Assembly (NCBI GenBank): GCA_002496845.1
Contig: DALQ01000037.1
Location: 1 to 34,737, forward strand
Origin: Euryarchaeota archaeon UBA495
GTDB lineage: Archaea > Thermoplasmatota > Poseidoniia > Poseidoniales > Poseidoniaceae
DNA length: 34,737 bases
Reading direction: 5' to 3'
The position numbers and the translations under genes are program-made. Below are positions 1 to 12,200 of this stretch, in pieces (position 1 is the stretch's first letter; each line of letters begins with the position of its first letter). The notes under the pieces were generated by a model. The model did not search any database, was not told the DNA's origin, and was given only the letters and a program-made list of their open reading frames with translations.

Positions 1-202
1 TATAAACATCTCTCAGAATGCTCACTTTTCCATATTTTCACTAATCCGGCAATATATACTAAATATATTACTAAATTAGGAAAATTATTACGGATATAGA
101 TAAATTAATCAAGATTTTTTTACGTTTTGAGGAAATCTATTGTCTACGTCAATATTCGATATTGTAGTAAAAAAAACACACAAAGTGCAAAAAGTACACC
201 GA
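1..202. other. AT-rich non-coding strip downstream of the giant gene
   Basis: No credible gene lies here. Base composition drops sharply to AT-rich compared with the GC-rich coding sequence that follows. The strip holds an inverted repeat with arms AATATAT (51-57) and ATATATT (63-69), a direct repeat of TACTAAAT (57-64 and 69-76), an inverted repeat CAATAT-tcg-ATATTG (150-164), and homopolymer runs of seven T (115-121) and eight A (169-176). It lies just after the stop codon of the minus-strand giant gene, so it probably combines that gene's terminator with the control region of whatever lies to the left. Confidence 0.7.
165..180 (-). terminator. Oligo-T terminator of the giant gene
   Basis: On the minus strand, eight consecutive T residues (176 down to 169) occur about 30 bases after the TGA stop at 203-205. 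Archaeal RNA polymerase commonly terminates at T-rich tracts without needing a hairpin. A short inverted repeat (150-164) follows the tract instead of preceding it, so this is not a bacterial-type intrinsic terminator. Confidence 0.5.
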
Positions 203-3200
203 TTACTCCTGGAACTCCCAATCGTCGTAGTCGTCTTCCTCCTCTTCCCACCCTTGGTCATCGTCGAATTGGTCCCTGATCTTGCTCCTGCCGAAGAGGA
301 ATGCCATGGTTGCTGACAGCATGGCAGCAAGGCTGCCTATGGCTACGATGGAAATCTCGGGGTTCAGCTTCATCTTGTCCATTACGGTGAGGGGGTGTGC
401 GTTGTCACCCAGTCCGTCTGAGTTCCTGTCTACCCATTCGCCTGCATCGAACGGGAACGCGTCTTCCTGGTCTATGACTCCGTCGTTGTCGTCGTCCGGG
501 TCTATGAGGTCGCATGTCAAGTCCCCGTCGAAGTCGGATGGGAACTCGCTTGATGCGATCGGGGAGGTCTCGCAAACTGCCTCCGTGGTGTCGGCCCATC
601 CGTCGTTGTCGTCGTCCGTGTCCACAAGGTTGCAGATGCCGTCCCCGTCGGTGTCCGACGGCATGTCATCGGTGTCGCGTGGGTCCGTGCTGCAGAACTG
701 CTCCTGCACGTTGGCCCAGCCGTCACCGTCGATGTCGGGGTCGGCCCGGTCGCAGGTCCCGTCGCCGTCGAGGTCGCTTGGGACCCCGTTCGCGTCGAGC
801 GGATCGGTGGCGCACACGGCCTCTTCGCTGTCCAGCCAGCCGTCGTTGTCGTCGTCGTCGTCCATGATGTTGGCGATGCCGTCAGCATCGGTGTCCTCGT
901 GCACGGTGATGAGCACCCACGTGGTCGTGCTGTGCTTGCTGTTGTTCGCCTCGATCTGAACGAGCACGTCGGCCACGACCTCGGTCGGTGTGCCGCTGAT
1001 GGTGCCGTTCTGGGCATCGAGGGAAAGGCCCGCAGGGAGTTCGCCCATCGCGGTCCAGGTGATCACGTCGCCACCGGTCACGTTGGCTTCCACCGGCGTC
1101 ATGGTCACGTTGACCGTCAGGTGGAGTTCACGCGGCTCGTGCGTCACGGTGATCTGCAGGTCGCTCACGTCATCGAGCAGGTCACAGATGCCGTCGTTGT
1201 CCGAATCATCGGGCATGTCTTCGGCGTCGAATGGATCGGTCGGTCCGCATTGGGCTTCGTCCACGTCGCTCCAGCCGTCGTTGTCGTCGTCGGGATCGAC
1301 CGCGTCAGGCAGGCCGTCGTTGTCGAAGTCCGCGTCCTCGTCGAGCACGGCGATGGACAGGTTGACCGTCGCCCAGTTCAGGTCGTTGGAGGCGTTGATG
1401 GTGTAGACCGCGAGGTTGGACACCACGGTTGGGATGCCGCTGATGCGCCCTTCGCTGTCGATGGTCAAGCCAAGCGGCAGGTCCGGCGTCACGTTCCACG
1501 AACGCACGTCGGCTCCGAACTGCAGCACCTCGAAGGGTGCCATCGTCGCGTTGACCGGCAGGAGCAATTCCGTCTCGGTCAGCACGAGGTAAATCGGGCG
1601 ATCGTCCACGTCGTCAAGCGCATCGCAGAGGCCGTCGTTGTCGAGGTCACCCGGCCGATCCATTGCGTCGAGGTCGCTGTGGTTGCCACACTCGGTCTCC
1701 TCGGTCTCGGTCCAGCCGTCACCGTCGTCGTCGTCATCCGCGTTGTTGCCGATGCCGTCGTTGTCGGTGTCCACCCACTCGGTGGGGTCGACCGGGAAGG
1801 CGTCCACGCCGTCGCCGTAGCCGTCATCGTCGCAATCTGGGTCCAGGCTGCAGCCCGCTTCTTCCGCACCGTCGAGCACCCCGTCGTTGTCGTCGTCAGG
1901 GTCGACGTGATCTGGGATGCCGTCGTTGTCGAAGTCCGCGCTGATGGTGATGGTCAGCGTGGCCGAATCGTTCGCGCCGGAGGCCGTGTACGCAGTAATG
2001 GTGTAGACGACAGGGCCACTGACGTTGGTCGGCGTGCCCCACAGGGTGCCGTTCGACGTCCCGAAGTTCAGGCCCGTCGGCAGGTCTGGCGTCACGTTCC
2101 ACAACACGGCCGCGTCACCCGAAGTTTGCCCGGTGAAGGGCTGCATTGCGCTGTTGTTTGTCAAGTCGAGGCTCGTGAGCGGCAGGGTCAGCGTGATCTG
2201 CTCGACCGGCTCAAGCACCTCGATGTTGAGGACGTAACTCGCCGTGGCGCCCGAGATGGACGTCACCGTGACGGTGTGGTTGGCAGCAGCAGCGAACACC
2301 GTCGGTGTTCCATAGATGGTCCCGTTGGTCGAGCCGAGATGAAGGCCAAGCGGCAAGCTGGGCGTAATCGCCCAAGAGGCCGGCGTTTCACCGGTCGTTT
2401 GTCCGCCGAAATTCTGCATCGTCGTGCCGTTGACCAAGGACAGGTTCGAAGCAGGGAACACCAGCGCGATCCCCGCTCCGGGGACGGTGACGTTGACCTG
2501 CACGGTGAACGAACCGGCGTTGTTGGTGGCCGTGATGTTGACGCTCGTGGTGTTCTGAATCAAAATCGCCGTACCCGTGATGCGCCCCGAGAGGTTGTCG
2601 AAGGACAAGCCCATTGGCAGGGTGCCGCTCATCGACCACGTTTCCACCGCGCCACCGAGGTTGACCGGATCCTCGTTGACGATGCTATCGCGTGGGAACC
2701 ACAGGCTGTTGTTGCCACCGTAGGTGATGTCAGGCAGCGGTTCCAGAATCTCAAGGACGATGACTTCCCGTTCACAATCGTTCCAATCGTTGCACACCTC
2801 AACCACGTACGTCGTGGCAGTCAAGTTCCCAGAAGGTGTCCCGACGATGCTGCCGTTGGAAAGCAGGCTCAGGCCGCTTGGCAAGTCTGGGCTCACTCGA
2901 GCGGGTTGCAAACCACTGCCGGTCAAAGCAGTTGCATGAACGGCGGTAGGCGCGCCTCTGGTGGCGGTGAAGGTGTCTGGGAGGTCGAAGCCGACCTGCA
3001 AGTGCATTCGACCGAGCATGATTTGATGGCTGAAGGTTCGCCCGTCAACGCTCATGTTCAACCAATAGGGAACCGGAGTGAACGTCGCAGATGTTGTGGC
3101 GAACCCGATGGCTCCTGTTGCGCTGTTGAACGTGAGACCATTTGGCAACCACGTGCTCCCATTCAGACCCACAAGCGACCACGTTTCGCCAAGGTCTGAA

Positions 3201-6200
3201 GCAGAGGATGGAGTTTTTGTGGCAAGGTCAGGATAGCGGATATAGTTGGTTCCGAGCGGTTTGGGGTCGTGTTCAGCGGTGTGTCCCATTCCTGAAGAGA
3301 ATCGGAGCACGCTGGCCACGATACCGTCCACCTGTCGGCCGTCGACATACTGCCATGTGATGGGTTGAGGATCATTGTTCGATGTCCCGTAATATTTGTC
3401 CAGCAAGATCATTGGGAGGCCTGCGGCATCCAGCCTGATGTAGGAACTGTAGCGCATGTCGCTCCAATCGTTGCCTGGGTCATCGAACATCGCTGCGGCC
3501 GAAGAGACCACCGTGCCGTTGCCTTCCACCACAAAGAAATCAAGACGGTTTTCGCTGGAGCTTGCCCTGGTGTTGGAGTAAACGTACACCCGTTGGCCGT
3601 CGTCAATGCCCCTCACGTCCATGTAATGCGTGCCTTCTCCGAGGTCGACCGTCGAATCAAGGCCGTTTTGCAGGTCTGCACCCTGAAGAGCATCCACCCC
3701 GAGGCGAGCACCGTCAGATGCTCGGAAGTGGAACATGTGCAACGGATGAGCGGGCATGGTGCTTGCGTTGTACGTCAGCGCCCCATCGACGTCGGATCCA
3801 GAGGGGAGGCCGGCCGTGGTGTTGGTCACGCCAGCGTCGAGATACACTCCCGTGGCGGCCCCCTCTGGTGTGGAACGGACCACGACGATGCTGTCGTCGT
3901 CGAGGACCATCTGGTTGTACCGAACGTACTCCTGATTGAGGCCGTCGTGTTGGTACCACATCGCAGAACCGTTCGTGTCGAACATCACCATGTAATGATC
4001 GCCATACCGGTCCAGAGTCAATGAGGATTGAGACAAAGAGAAACTTGGATCGGCATCGGGAAGAGGAAGGTCATCCCATCCGTGGGATTGCACCGAGACG
4101 TAGGACAAGAGCATGCTCCCGTTGCTCGTTCGGTCCAAATCCAAACGCTGGAAATCGGGTTTGTCGTTGGACGAAGACGACCAGGCGTTCGAAAGTTTGA
4201 CCCACTCGACTTCTCCGTCGCTGGTCAATTTCGAGAGCATCATGCTCGGCATGTGTGCGGACGTACTGCTATCACAATAGCCGCTGGTTGTATCGGTGAT
4301 GATGGCATGACCACCAAATGTTCCGATGTAGTTCAACGTGCTGCAAAATTGAATGGCCAAAGCGATGCTACCGTCATCTGAAACGCTGATGTGCTCATCC
4401 ACCATGGTCATGGTATTCGTCATTGGATTCGCGTTGCCATGCGCCCAATACCTGCCCCAAGCCAGGCGGTTGCCTGAATTGTCAGAGAACTTGGTGCTTG
4501 TCCCGTTTCCTGCAGGGTGCTCGTGATGTTGCGTCCAGCGAACCAAACCCTCCTGTCCGAAGGCTGCTAGCACCAGTTTGGGTGCATAGAACCAATCGTC
4601 GCACACGGTTTCGGTGCTGTAGAGCGTCGTACACGAATCGGCGAAGGCAATGTTCTGCTCACTGTTTGCGAATTCGACGACATGAGCGGGTGCGCTGGAT
4701 CCGCTCGGGGCGTTGAACAACACCAGCGGGTCGCCGTTTGCATCAAGGGCAAGATCAAGCGGGCGGGTGGAACCATAGGTGCTGATGGCTGAGGTCCAAT
4801 TCACCACATTGCTGCCCCCTGGACGGTAGGCGGTAAGCACCAAATCAGACGAGTGGATGCTGCGTCCAAATGAATCCGTGCCGCTTTGTTGTGTGGTGAG
4901 GGTGTACAAGCGACCGTCGCTCGAGGTGATCACATGCGATGCCTTTTGGATGCTGTTCGAGTACAGTGGACCTTTGTCGGGTGCGTTGACCAGCGCCGCT
5001 TCAAAGACGCGCAAGGTCACCACCAGGTCCACCGTGGCGCCGTTCGAAGCAATGCGAAGGGTGACGTTCACGCCTTCTGGCATCGGCACGGTGGGCGTAC
5101 CTGAAATGGCACCTGTCGTGGGGTTCAACACCAGACCGTTGGGCAGGCCTGATAGCGCTGTCACGCCGGTCACGGCATATCCTCCAAACGGAATGGGTTC
5201 CGCGTTGCTGGCCCGATCCACCTCGAAAGTGAGGTCGTCCTCATTGAAATGCAACATGGCGCCTTGACTGGCGTCGCAGGTCCCGTCACCGTTGGCGTCC
5301 GCAGGCGTCCACGTGGGGTCGGCAGCAGGATCGGTACGCAACACCGGTTGGAACACCTTCACAGGTTGCGAGTCGCTGTTTGCCGTGGTCACCACGACGG
5401 TGGACAATCCCGCGTCGTCCGTGGCGTGTCCAATGGTCGAAATGCTTGTCCATGAAAGGGGGCCACCGGGAAGCACAGAAACCACCGGTGATGCGGATGC
5501 ATTCAGTTCAGCAAGTCCGATGGAACGGTTGCTGAGCATGTAGGACAAACGAACTCCGCCAGCGGGGGTCCAATCCAATCCAAAGGAGTTGGGAGTGGGA
5601 TAAGAATGAGCGTACCCCCCCGTGACTGAACCAACGTTATGGACGAACGGTGATGTTTCGTTGATGACCACATGCTCGTAGACGATCAGCGAGTTGGAAG
5701 CGGTGGGGACCACCCAATGCACGTTGCCTTGGCCGTCCATGACCATCTTCCCTGGAGCGTTGCTGTAGGAGGTTCTCGAGGTCAGGGAGGTGGGCAGCGT
5801 GTAGGGGGTCGCATCAATGTCGAAGTCGTCGAACGTTTCGTTCCAGCGCTGAAGGCTGACTTGGACGTCAAAAATCGACTTAAGCGTGCCGAAACCTTGG
5901 GTGGCAGGATGGTCGTTGCTTTCGAGAAGAAGCAGGTCTCCGTTTGGTAGGCGGAGGACTTGGACCGGATAGTCTCCGGTGTTCGTCACCGACCTTTGGT
6001 GGGCGTTGCCGTCCTGGAGGAAATTGGAACCGCGCCAGTTGACCTCTCCAGTGGAGGTCATGAAGGGAGCCATGATTTGCCCTGGGTTCAATGGCGCCGA
6101 CCGATGCGTGTCCACATCAGGCACGCTTCCGTCGTAATGGAGCAACGTCGTGCGGGTGAATTTGTTATTGCTGCCAGCCCATTCGTAATCGGTCACGGCT

Positions 6201-9200
6201 GCAAAGGCACCAAAATCGGCCACACGCATGCCCTTATCGTTGCTTGACCATCCCGCATAACGCTGTCCAGTCGCCATTGGATCGTCCTCCGTCAGGTCGA
6301 ACACGTAGGTGCCGAAGCCTTCTGCTTCTGCAGCAAACATTGGCGTGTCCATGCGGGGGCCTCCGAGGAAAACCGCTCCGCGGTTGACATCGATGTCGGC
6401 CGGTGGCAGGTCTCGAAGCACGACGCCTTGAGGCGAGCACATGCGTTCATCGGCATCGTCCCAGCCATCGCCGTCCATGTCTGCGTCGAGCGCATCGCAG
6501 GTGCCGTCGCCGTCAAGGTCACCGGGAAGGCGGGTGTTGAGCAGCGGATGCGTCCCACAGGAGACCTCGTCAAGGTCGCTCCAACCGTCGTTGTCGTCGT
6601 CCGCGTCCTCGATCAAGAAGGTCGTACACCCGTTGACCAGTGCATCGGGGTGACCGTCGCGGTCGGTATCGATGGAAGCACATTCGTCCCTTGGGAAGGC
6701 GTCCTCATGGTCGAGGACGCCGTCATCATCGTCGTCGTCGTCCCAGAGGTCTTTGACGCCGTCACCGTCGGTGTCGTGATTCCGCAAATCAAGATTCACC
6801 GTGCCGTAGTTCAACGCCACCTCGACGGTGATGGAGCTGCCGTCGGTGAGCTCACCGGCGGCGCCGAGCAGGCCGGGTTCGCCACCAAGGCAGAGCACTT
6901 CAGCGTCCAACCGGAGGACGCAAGGACCGTCCATCTGCACAATCCGTCCACCGAACACGGAGGAACCGCGCGAACCGTCGACGCACTCCGGTGAAGATTC
7001 CGGCCCGATGCCACAAAGCACACCGCCGTGATCCAGAGCAAGGCTCCCGGGTTTCAGCACAGGAAGGTCAAGAACGGCGCCGTCTTCGGTCAACTCCAGA
7101 GGACCCCGCAGCGTGTATTCAACCCCGACATCGCTCAAGACGTCGTGAAGACCATCCGCATCAGTGAGGACGATGTGGTTGATCGTGCCGCCAGAGCTCG
7201 TGACGTCGAAGCAGGTGGCCCGCACCAAAGAGGCATGGATGGCGCACACTTGGGCAGCCCCGTTGGCAAATCCTTCGTGAAGGCTGACGATGCGGGCGCC
7301 GGCGAGGTCCACCTCAAAGTGCGAACGGCCGTTGCTCGGCGACCAACACCGCACGCTACCGTCGGCCAGGAGAGCGCACGATTGAGCGATGCCGACGACG
7401 TCCGTCAAGACACCGCTGGGCGTACCCGATCCGACCACATGGCGGGCATCGCCATCGGCCCTGATGTGGTTCTGGTTCTGTCCATACCCGTTGATGTTCG
7501 CGCTGACGCCGGCCCAGATGGCCCAACCCCAACACGTCACCGTGCCGTTTTCGAGCAGGGCACACGTGGTGGTTGGGTAGTTGAAATTGATGTGAATTTG
7601 GGTCAAGTCCGTCGCATACACCTCGGTGCCGAGGTCCACGAAGGGCATGTTGGCACCCATTTCATTCGGTGCGTCCAGCAACTCCCAATCCAAGTAGGCA
7701 GGATCGTCGTTCCAGCACTTGACGAGCCCTTCGTGCGAGCGAACACAAGGCATCCCGGTGGTTCCGGAAGCCACAAGTTCAGCGACGTCCCACGGTTGCC
7801 GGTCCAATTCAAAGGTAGGGGCATCGAGTTCAAGCGCCGAACTGTACAAATTTACCGACGTGCTTGGCGCACCGAGGTCGGGGCCAAGGCCACCGCCGTT
7901 TCCAAGGCCGCCGTACGTGTCGGAGCCCCAACAATACACGCGATGGGTGTCCGCTGCGTTGCGGAGGACGGCGCAGGCGCGCTGGTCATAATCGCTGACC
8001 TCGACCGCGACAGGCACCCAACCTGAGGGCAGGCTCACCGCCACCGGCGTGGCCGAAGAGGAGGTCAAACTGCCCCCGTTGCCAAGAACGCCCGTGGTTT
8101 CGTTGCCCCAACAACTCAGCGTCCCGTTCAATATGGCGCACGCAGAGGTTGCGCCGATGGAAAGGGACCTGGTCCTGTTTTGGACGTCCTCGTACACGAG
8201 GTTCCAGGTTGAATGGTCTTGCGATTGAGATTCGCACGCCAATCCAACACCGTCCAAGGGGATGGAACACGTTTGCTTTGGCCCGACATCCGCCGTGCCG
8301 AGCAAGGCGTCGGAATTCGATGAGGAGGAGGAGGTGGTGGTGGTGGCAGGGGGAGTGGTGGTGATGGATGTCAATTCACTTGTCACTGCAGAACGAGCCA
8401 CAGCGGTCGGAAGCATGTCGCCCACTTCGGTGACCTTGAGGGTGTATTCCAGGAGGCCGTGTCCGTTTTGATTGGTCTTGACGCCGATCACCAACATCGA
8501 TGGGTCATTCCATGAAACCGAGTGAACCAATTGGTTTTCAGGCCCAGAACCTGTGGCCGAGGACCCTATGCGATCCTTGACCGACCCGCTGCTTGAATCG
8601 TAGACTGAAATCTTTGTCTGTCCATAGATGACGTTGCTGCTGCCCGCGTTGTGCCGGTCTGTGGTGAGCGCTTCGATCAGATAGGAACGGCCGACCTCGA
8701 CCGGCACGAGATGAAGGTCCTCCCAATTCGAATAGGTCACCCCGCTCACGGTGGCCTTGCCGACCCGAAGACCAGAACAGTCCACTGGAAGCGTGGTGTG
8801 ATTCGCCATCGTGACGTGTCCGTTGGAGGTGGAGGCCCCGATGGGCAGCACTGGCGTACCGTCGAGGGGATCGGGCACTGAGTTCGAAGTGTAGGTGAAA
8901 CCACAACCAGACGCCGTTGAGGCGTTGTCGATCAACCCTTGCCATTCGGTGGTCGGCGACCTTGGAAGGTTGGTGGACGGTGTGTATCCCGTCCAACAGG
9001 TTGTGCTTCCTTCGACGTCCGTGGCGCAGGTCCTGTTGGGGCCTGCGTTCAGGTCGGAGGTTGGATTGACGTCGGTCAATTGCATCACCGGCATGGTGGA
9101 GTTCGCAACGCTGTAGGCTGCACCTTCCACGACGTCGATGCCGTGAACGGCGGCGCGGAGCGATAATCTGTTTAGGACGGTTGGATAACTGTTCGTTCTC

Positions 9201-12200
9201 GTGGACCATTCGGCTTGGAGGGTGTGTGTGCCTCGCTCGAGATCAATGGAGATGTTGATTTGCTCGTTGCTAGTTTGGCTCACCGCGGCGAGGGTCTGAC
9301 CACCGAGCGTAAGCTCCAGCCCAAGTTGCGCGTTGAGCGCCGTCAGGTTGAGGACCAAGGTGGCATCCATGGGGAGGGTGAAATCAACCTCTGAGTTGTA
9401 GACGTTGACGTGATTGCAGCAACTGATTCTGCTCAAGGAAACCTTGTCGATGCCGTGCTCAAACACGCTGAAACGGTTATTGGCAGAGACACTGCCACGC
9501 CACGATGAAACCAACCAAGGGGTGAGTTCCGTGTCAACGTGCACCACGCCGCCAGGATTGGCCGCCACGTGCTTCCCAAGGCCACCCTCAAGGTTCGATC
9601 CCCAGCACCACACGTCGCCACGCTGGTCGTGAATGCACGTGTGGTTGTTGCCGGTCGCCACGCCGAGGGCGCGAACGTCGTCTTGAAGGGCCACCAAGCC
9701 TGGAAGGGCGCTGGCATAGGACGTGTTTCGGCCCAACTGGCCGTGGTCGTTCGCACCCCAGCAGTACACGTCTCCGTCCGTGGTGACCGTGCACGCGTGC
9801 CGCTCCCCGGCATCCAGGTCCACCGCGACGGACCAATTTGGCAAGTCGACGCCGTAGCCAAAGGTCTGCGATGAAGAAGAGAGAGCGGAGGCGACGCTGC
9901 TTCCAAGTTGGTCGTCGCCGTTTTCGCCCCAGCACACCACAGCGGGTTGCGTCAAAGAAAGGTGAACGTCGCCGGTGATGGCACAGCCGAACCCGTCGCC
10001 GAGGGCAACCGTCCGTGTGCCGCGTGGATGAACGTCGTCGTCGACGTCGTCATCGGCATCGCAGATGCCGTCCCCGTCGGCGTCAGTGGGCGTGGATGTT
10101 GCATCGTTCGGGTCGGTTCCGCAGGCCATTTCGTCAAGGCCAAGCCAGCCGTCGCCGTCGAGGTCAACGCTGAGACCCAACCCGCCGACGGCCTCTTCAC
10201 GGACCAACCAAAGATGGCCGTCGCTGGCGTTTCGGACCGCAGCGAAGAGGGTCCCCTGGGAGGTCAAAGCGAGGCTGACCTCCTCAATGCCGTGCGGCCA
10301 AATGGTGTTGGCTTGACTCAAAGTTCCGGCCGGACCGACCGACCGCAGCACGGTGCCCGTGCTGGTGTTGTGCACAAGGTGGTGGACCTGATCCAAGTCG
10401 GTCACCATGTCCATCGTGGTCGAGTTGATGCCAGACAGGCTGGCGTCCACCGTCCAGTCCGAGGCCGTGGTGCACGAAGACCACCCGTCGAGGCAGGCGC
10501 TGACGGTGGCGTCACCGGCCGTATCGGCCGAGGCGCTGCTGGCCGTTGTGGTCACGTCCCACGTGTGGCTTCCTACGACGATAGTTGGACCGTGTTGGGT
10601 GGTGGTTCCTGCGCCGTTGCCCAGCGTCCCGGTTGCATCGACTCCCCAACACTTCATCGACGTGTCAGCAAGGATGGCGCAGGTGTGGAGGGAGAACATG
10701 TTGATGGCGACCGCACCAAAACCCGTCCCAAGGTTAACCGAGACAGGTGAGGGTTGATTGGCGGTAATGGATGCTCCATTGCCCAATTGACCATAGGAAT
10801 CACCGCCCCAGCACTTCACGGAACCGTCGTCGAGGATGGCGCACGTGTTGTACATGGCTGCAACAACCGCCACAGCGGTCCGTCCCGTGCCAAGGTCAAC
10901 CAAGACAGGTGAGGGTTGATCGCCGGTCACGGCTCCATTGCCCAACCGTCCATCATCGTCGCTGCCCCAGCACTTCAGGGAACCGTTGTCGAGGATCGCA
11001 CAGGTGTGGATATGGCCTGTCGAAACGGCGATCGCCGTTCGGCCCGTACCAAGGTCAACAAAGACGGGTGAGTGTTGATCTGCAGTGGTTGTCCCACCGT
11101 TGCCCAACTGTCCTTTGTGGTCACGTCCCCAGCACATGAGGGAACCGTTGTCGAGAACGGCACAGGAATGGTCCGTCCCGACGTCAAGGGCAACCGCCGT
11201 TCGGCCTGCGCCGAAATCAACATACTCTGACGGAGAGAGCCTGTCGGTCACCCCTGCGCCATTGCCCAAATCGCCCCAGGTGTCATCGCCCCAGCACTGC
11301 ACAGAACCGTTGTCAAGAAGGGCGCAGGTGTGCGCATTCCCCATGGCAACCGCGTCCGCCGTCCGGCCAGCCCCAAGGCTGACCGCCACGGGCGAATGCT
11401 TGTCCGCAGAGGTTCCGTCTCCAATTTGCCCATCATCGTTTTTGCCCCAACACTTGAGTGACCCGTCACTGAGGACGGCGCAACCGTAGTGTTGGCCGAA
11501 CGCCACAGACTCAGCGGTCAGTCCGGCTCCAAGATCCACCCAACTTGGGCTTTGAAGGTTGGAATTGCTCGCGAGGCCGTTGCCCTGAGCACCCCATTGG
11601 TCTCCTCCTCCCCAACACATGAGGGAACCGTTGGCAAGAATGCCACACGATTGTGCGTTGCCCGTGGCGACCTTGTTGTTGGCGTAAGCCAACGCCGAGG
11701 CGTTCGTCAAGGACACGGAAAGCATGCCGCCAAGCGAGCCGACACTGCTGACCAGGCTCTGGCGTTCCACGTCACCGTCGTCGGAAAGGTCACTTCGCAC
11801 GTCCACGTGGGCCGTCCAATCGTCTGCGCCAACGCCATCGCCACCCGCAGGCCGGCTGATGACGCGAAGCGTTCCGTCCACGTTGTAGGACGCGTAAGCA
11901 ACACCGTCACCGTCGATGGCCACGTTGAGGTCGCTCCACGCCGCGGTGCTGCCGTAGTCACGGCTGATCTCAAGGCCCCAGCTCTCGCCGCCATCAGTCG
12001 AAAGGCTCGAACGAATGTAATTGCTTGTGTCTGCAATCATCACGAGTTCAATCCCCCCGTCCGGATAGAGCAACATGCCCACTTGGTCCAAGCCGAAGAA
12101 CACCGAGTTGCTCGACCATTGCCCCATGCTCTTGCTGGCATGGTACACGTCGTTCGTCGAGGTGCTGGAAGTTTGGACCCATGCGACGTGAACGCGCCCG

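Noticed and set aside
899..3199. 766-residue open frame on the plus strand
   Set aside because: It is antisense to the giant gene; its Val/His/Arg-rich sequence mirrors the Asp/Gly/Thr-rich coding strand, and no domain is visible.
10570..11695. CRISPR-like regular repeats
   Set aside because: The roughly 150-bp periodic DNA similarity is in frame and encodes RCC1 blades; there are no short identical repeats with unique spacers.
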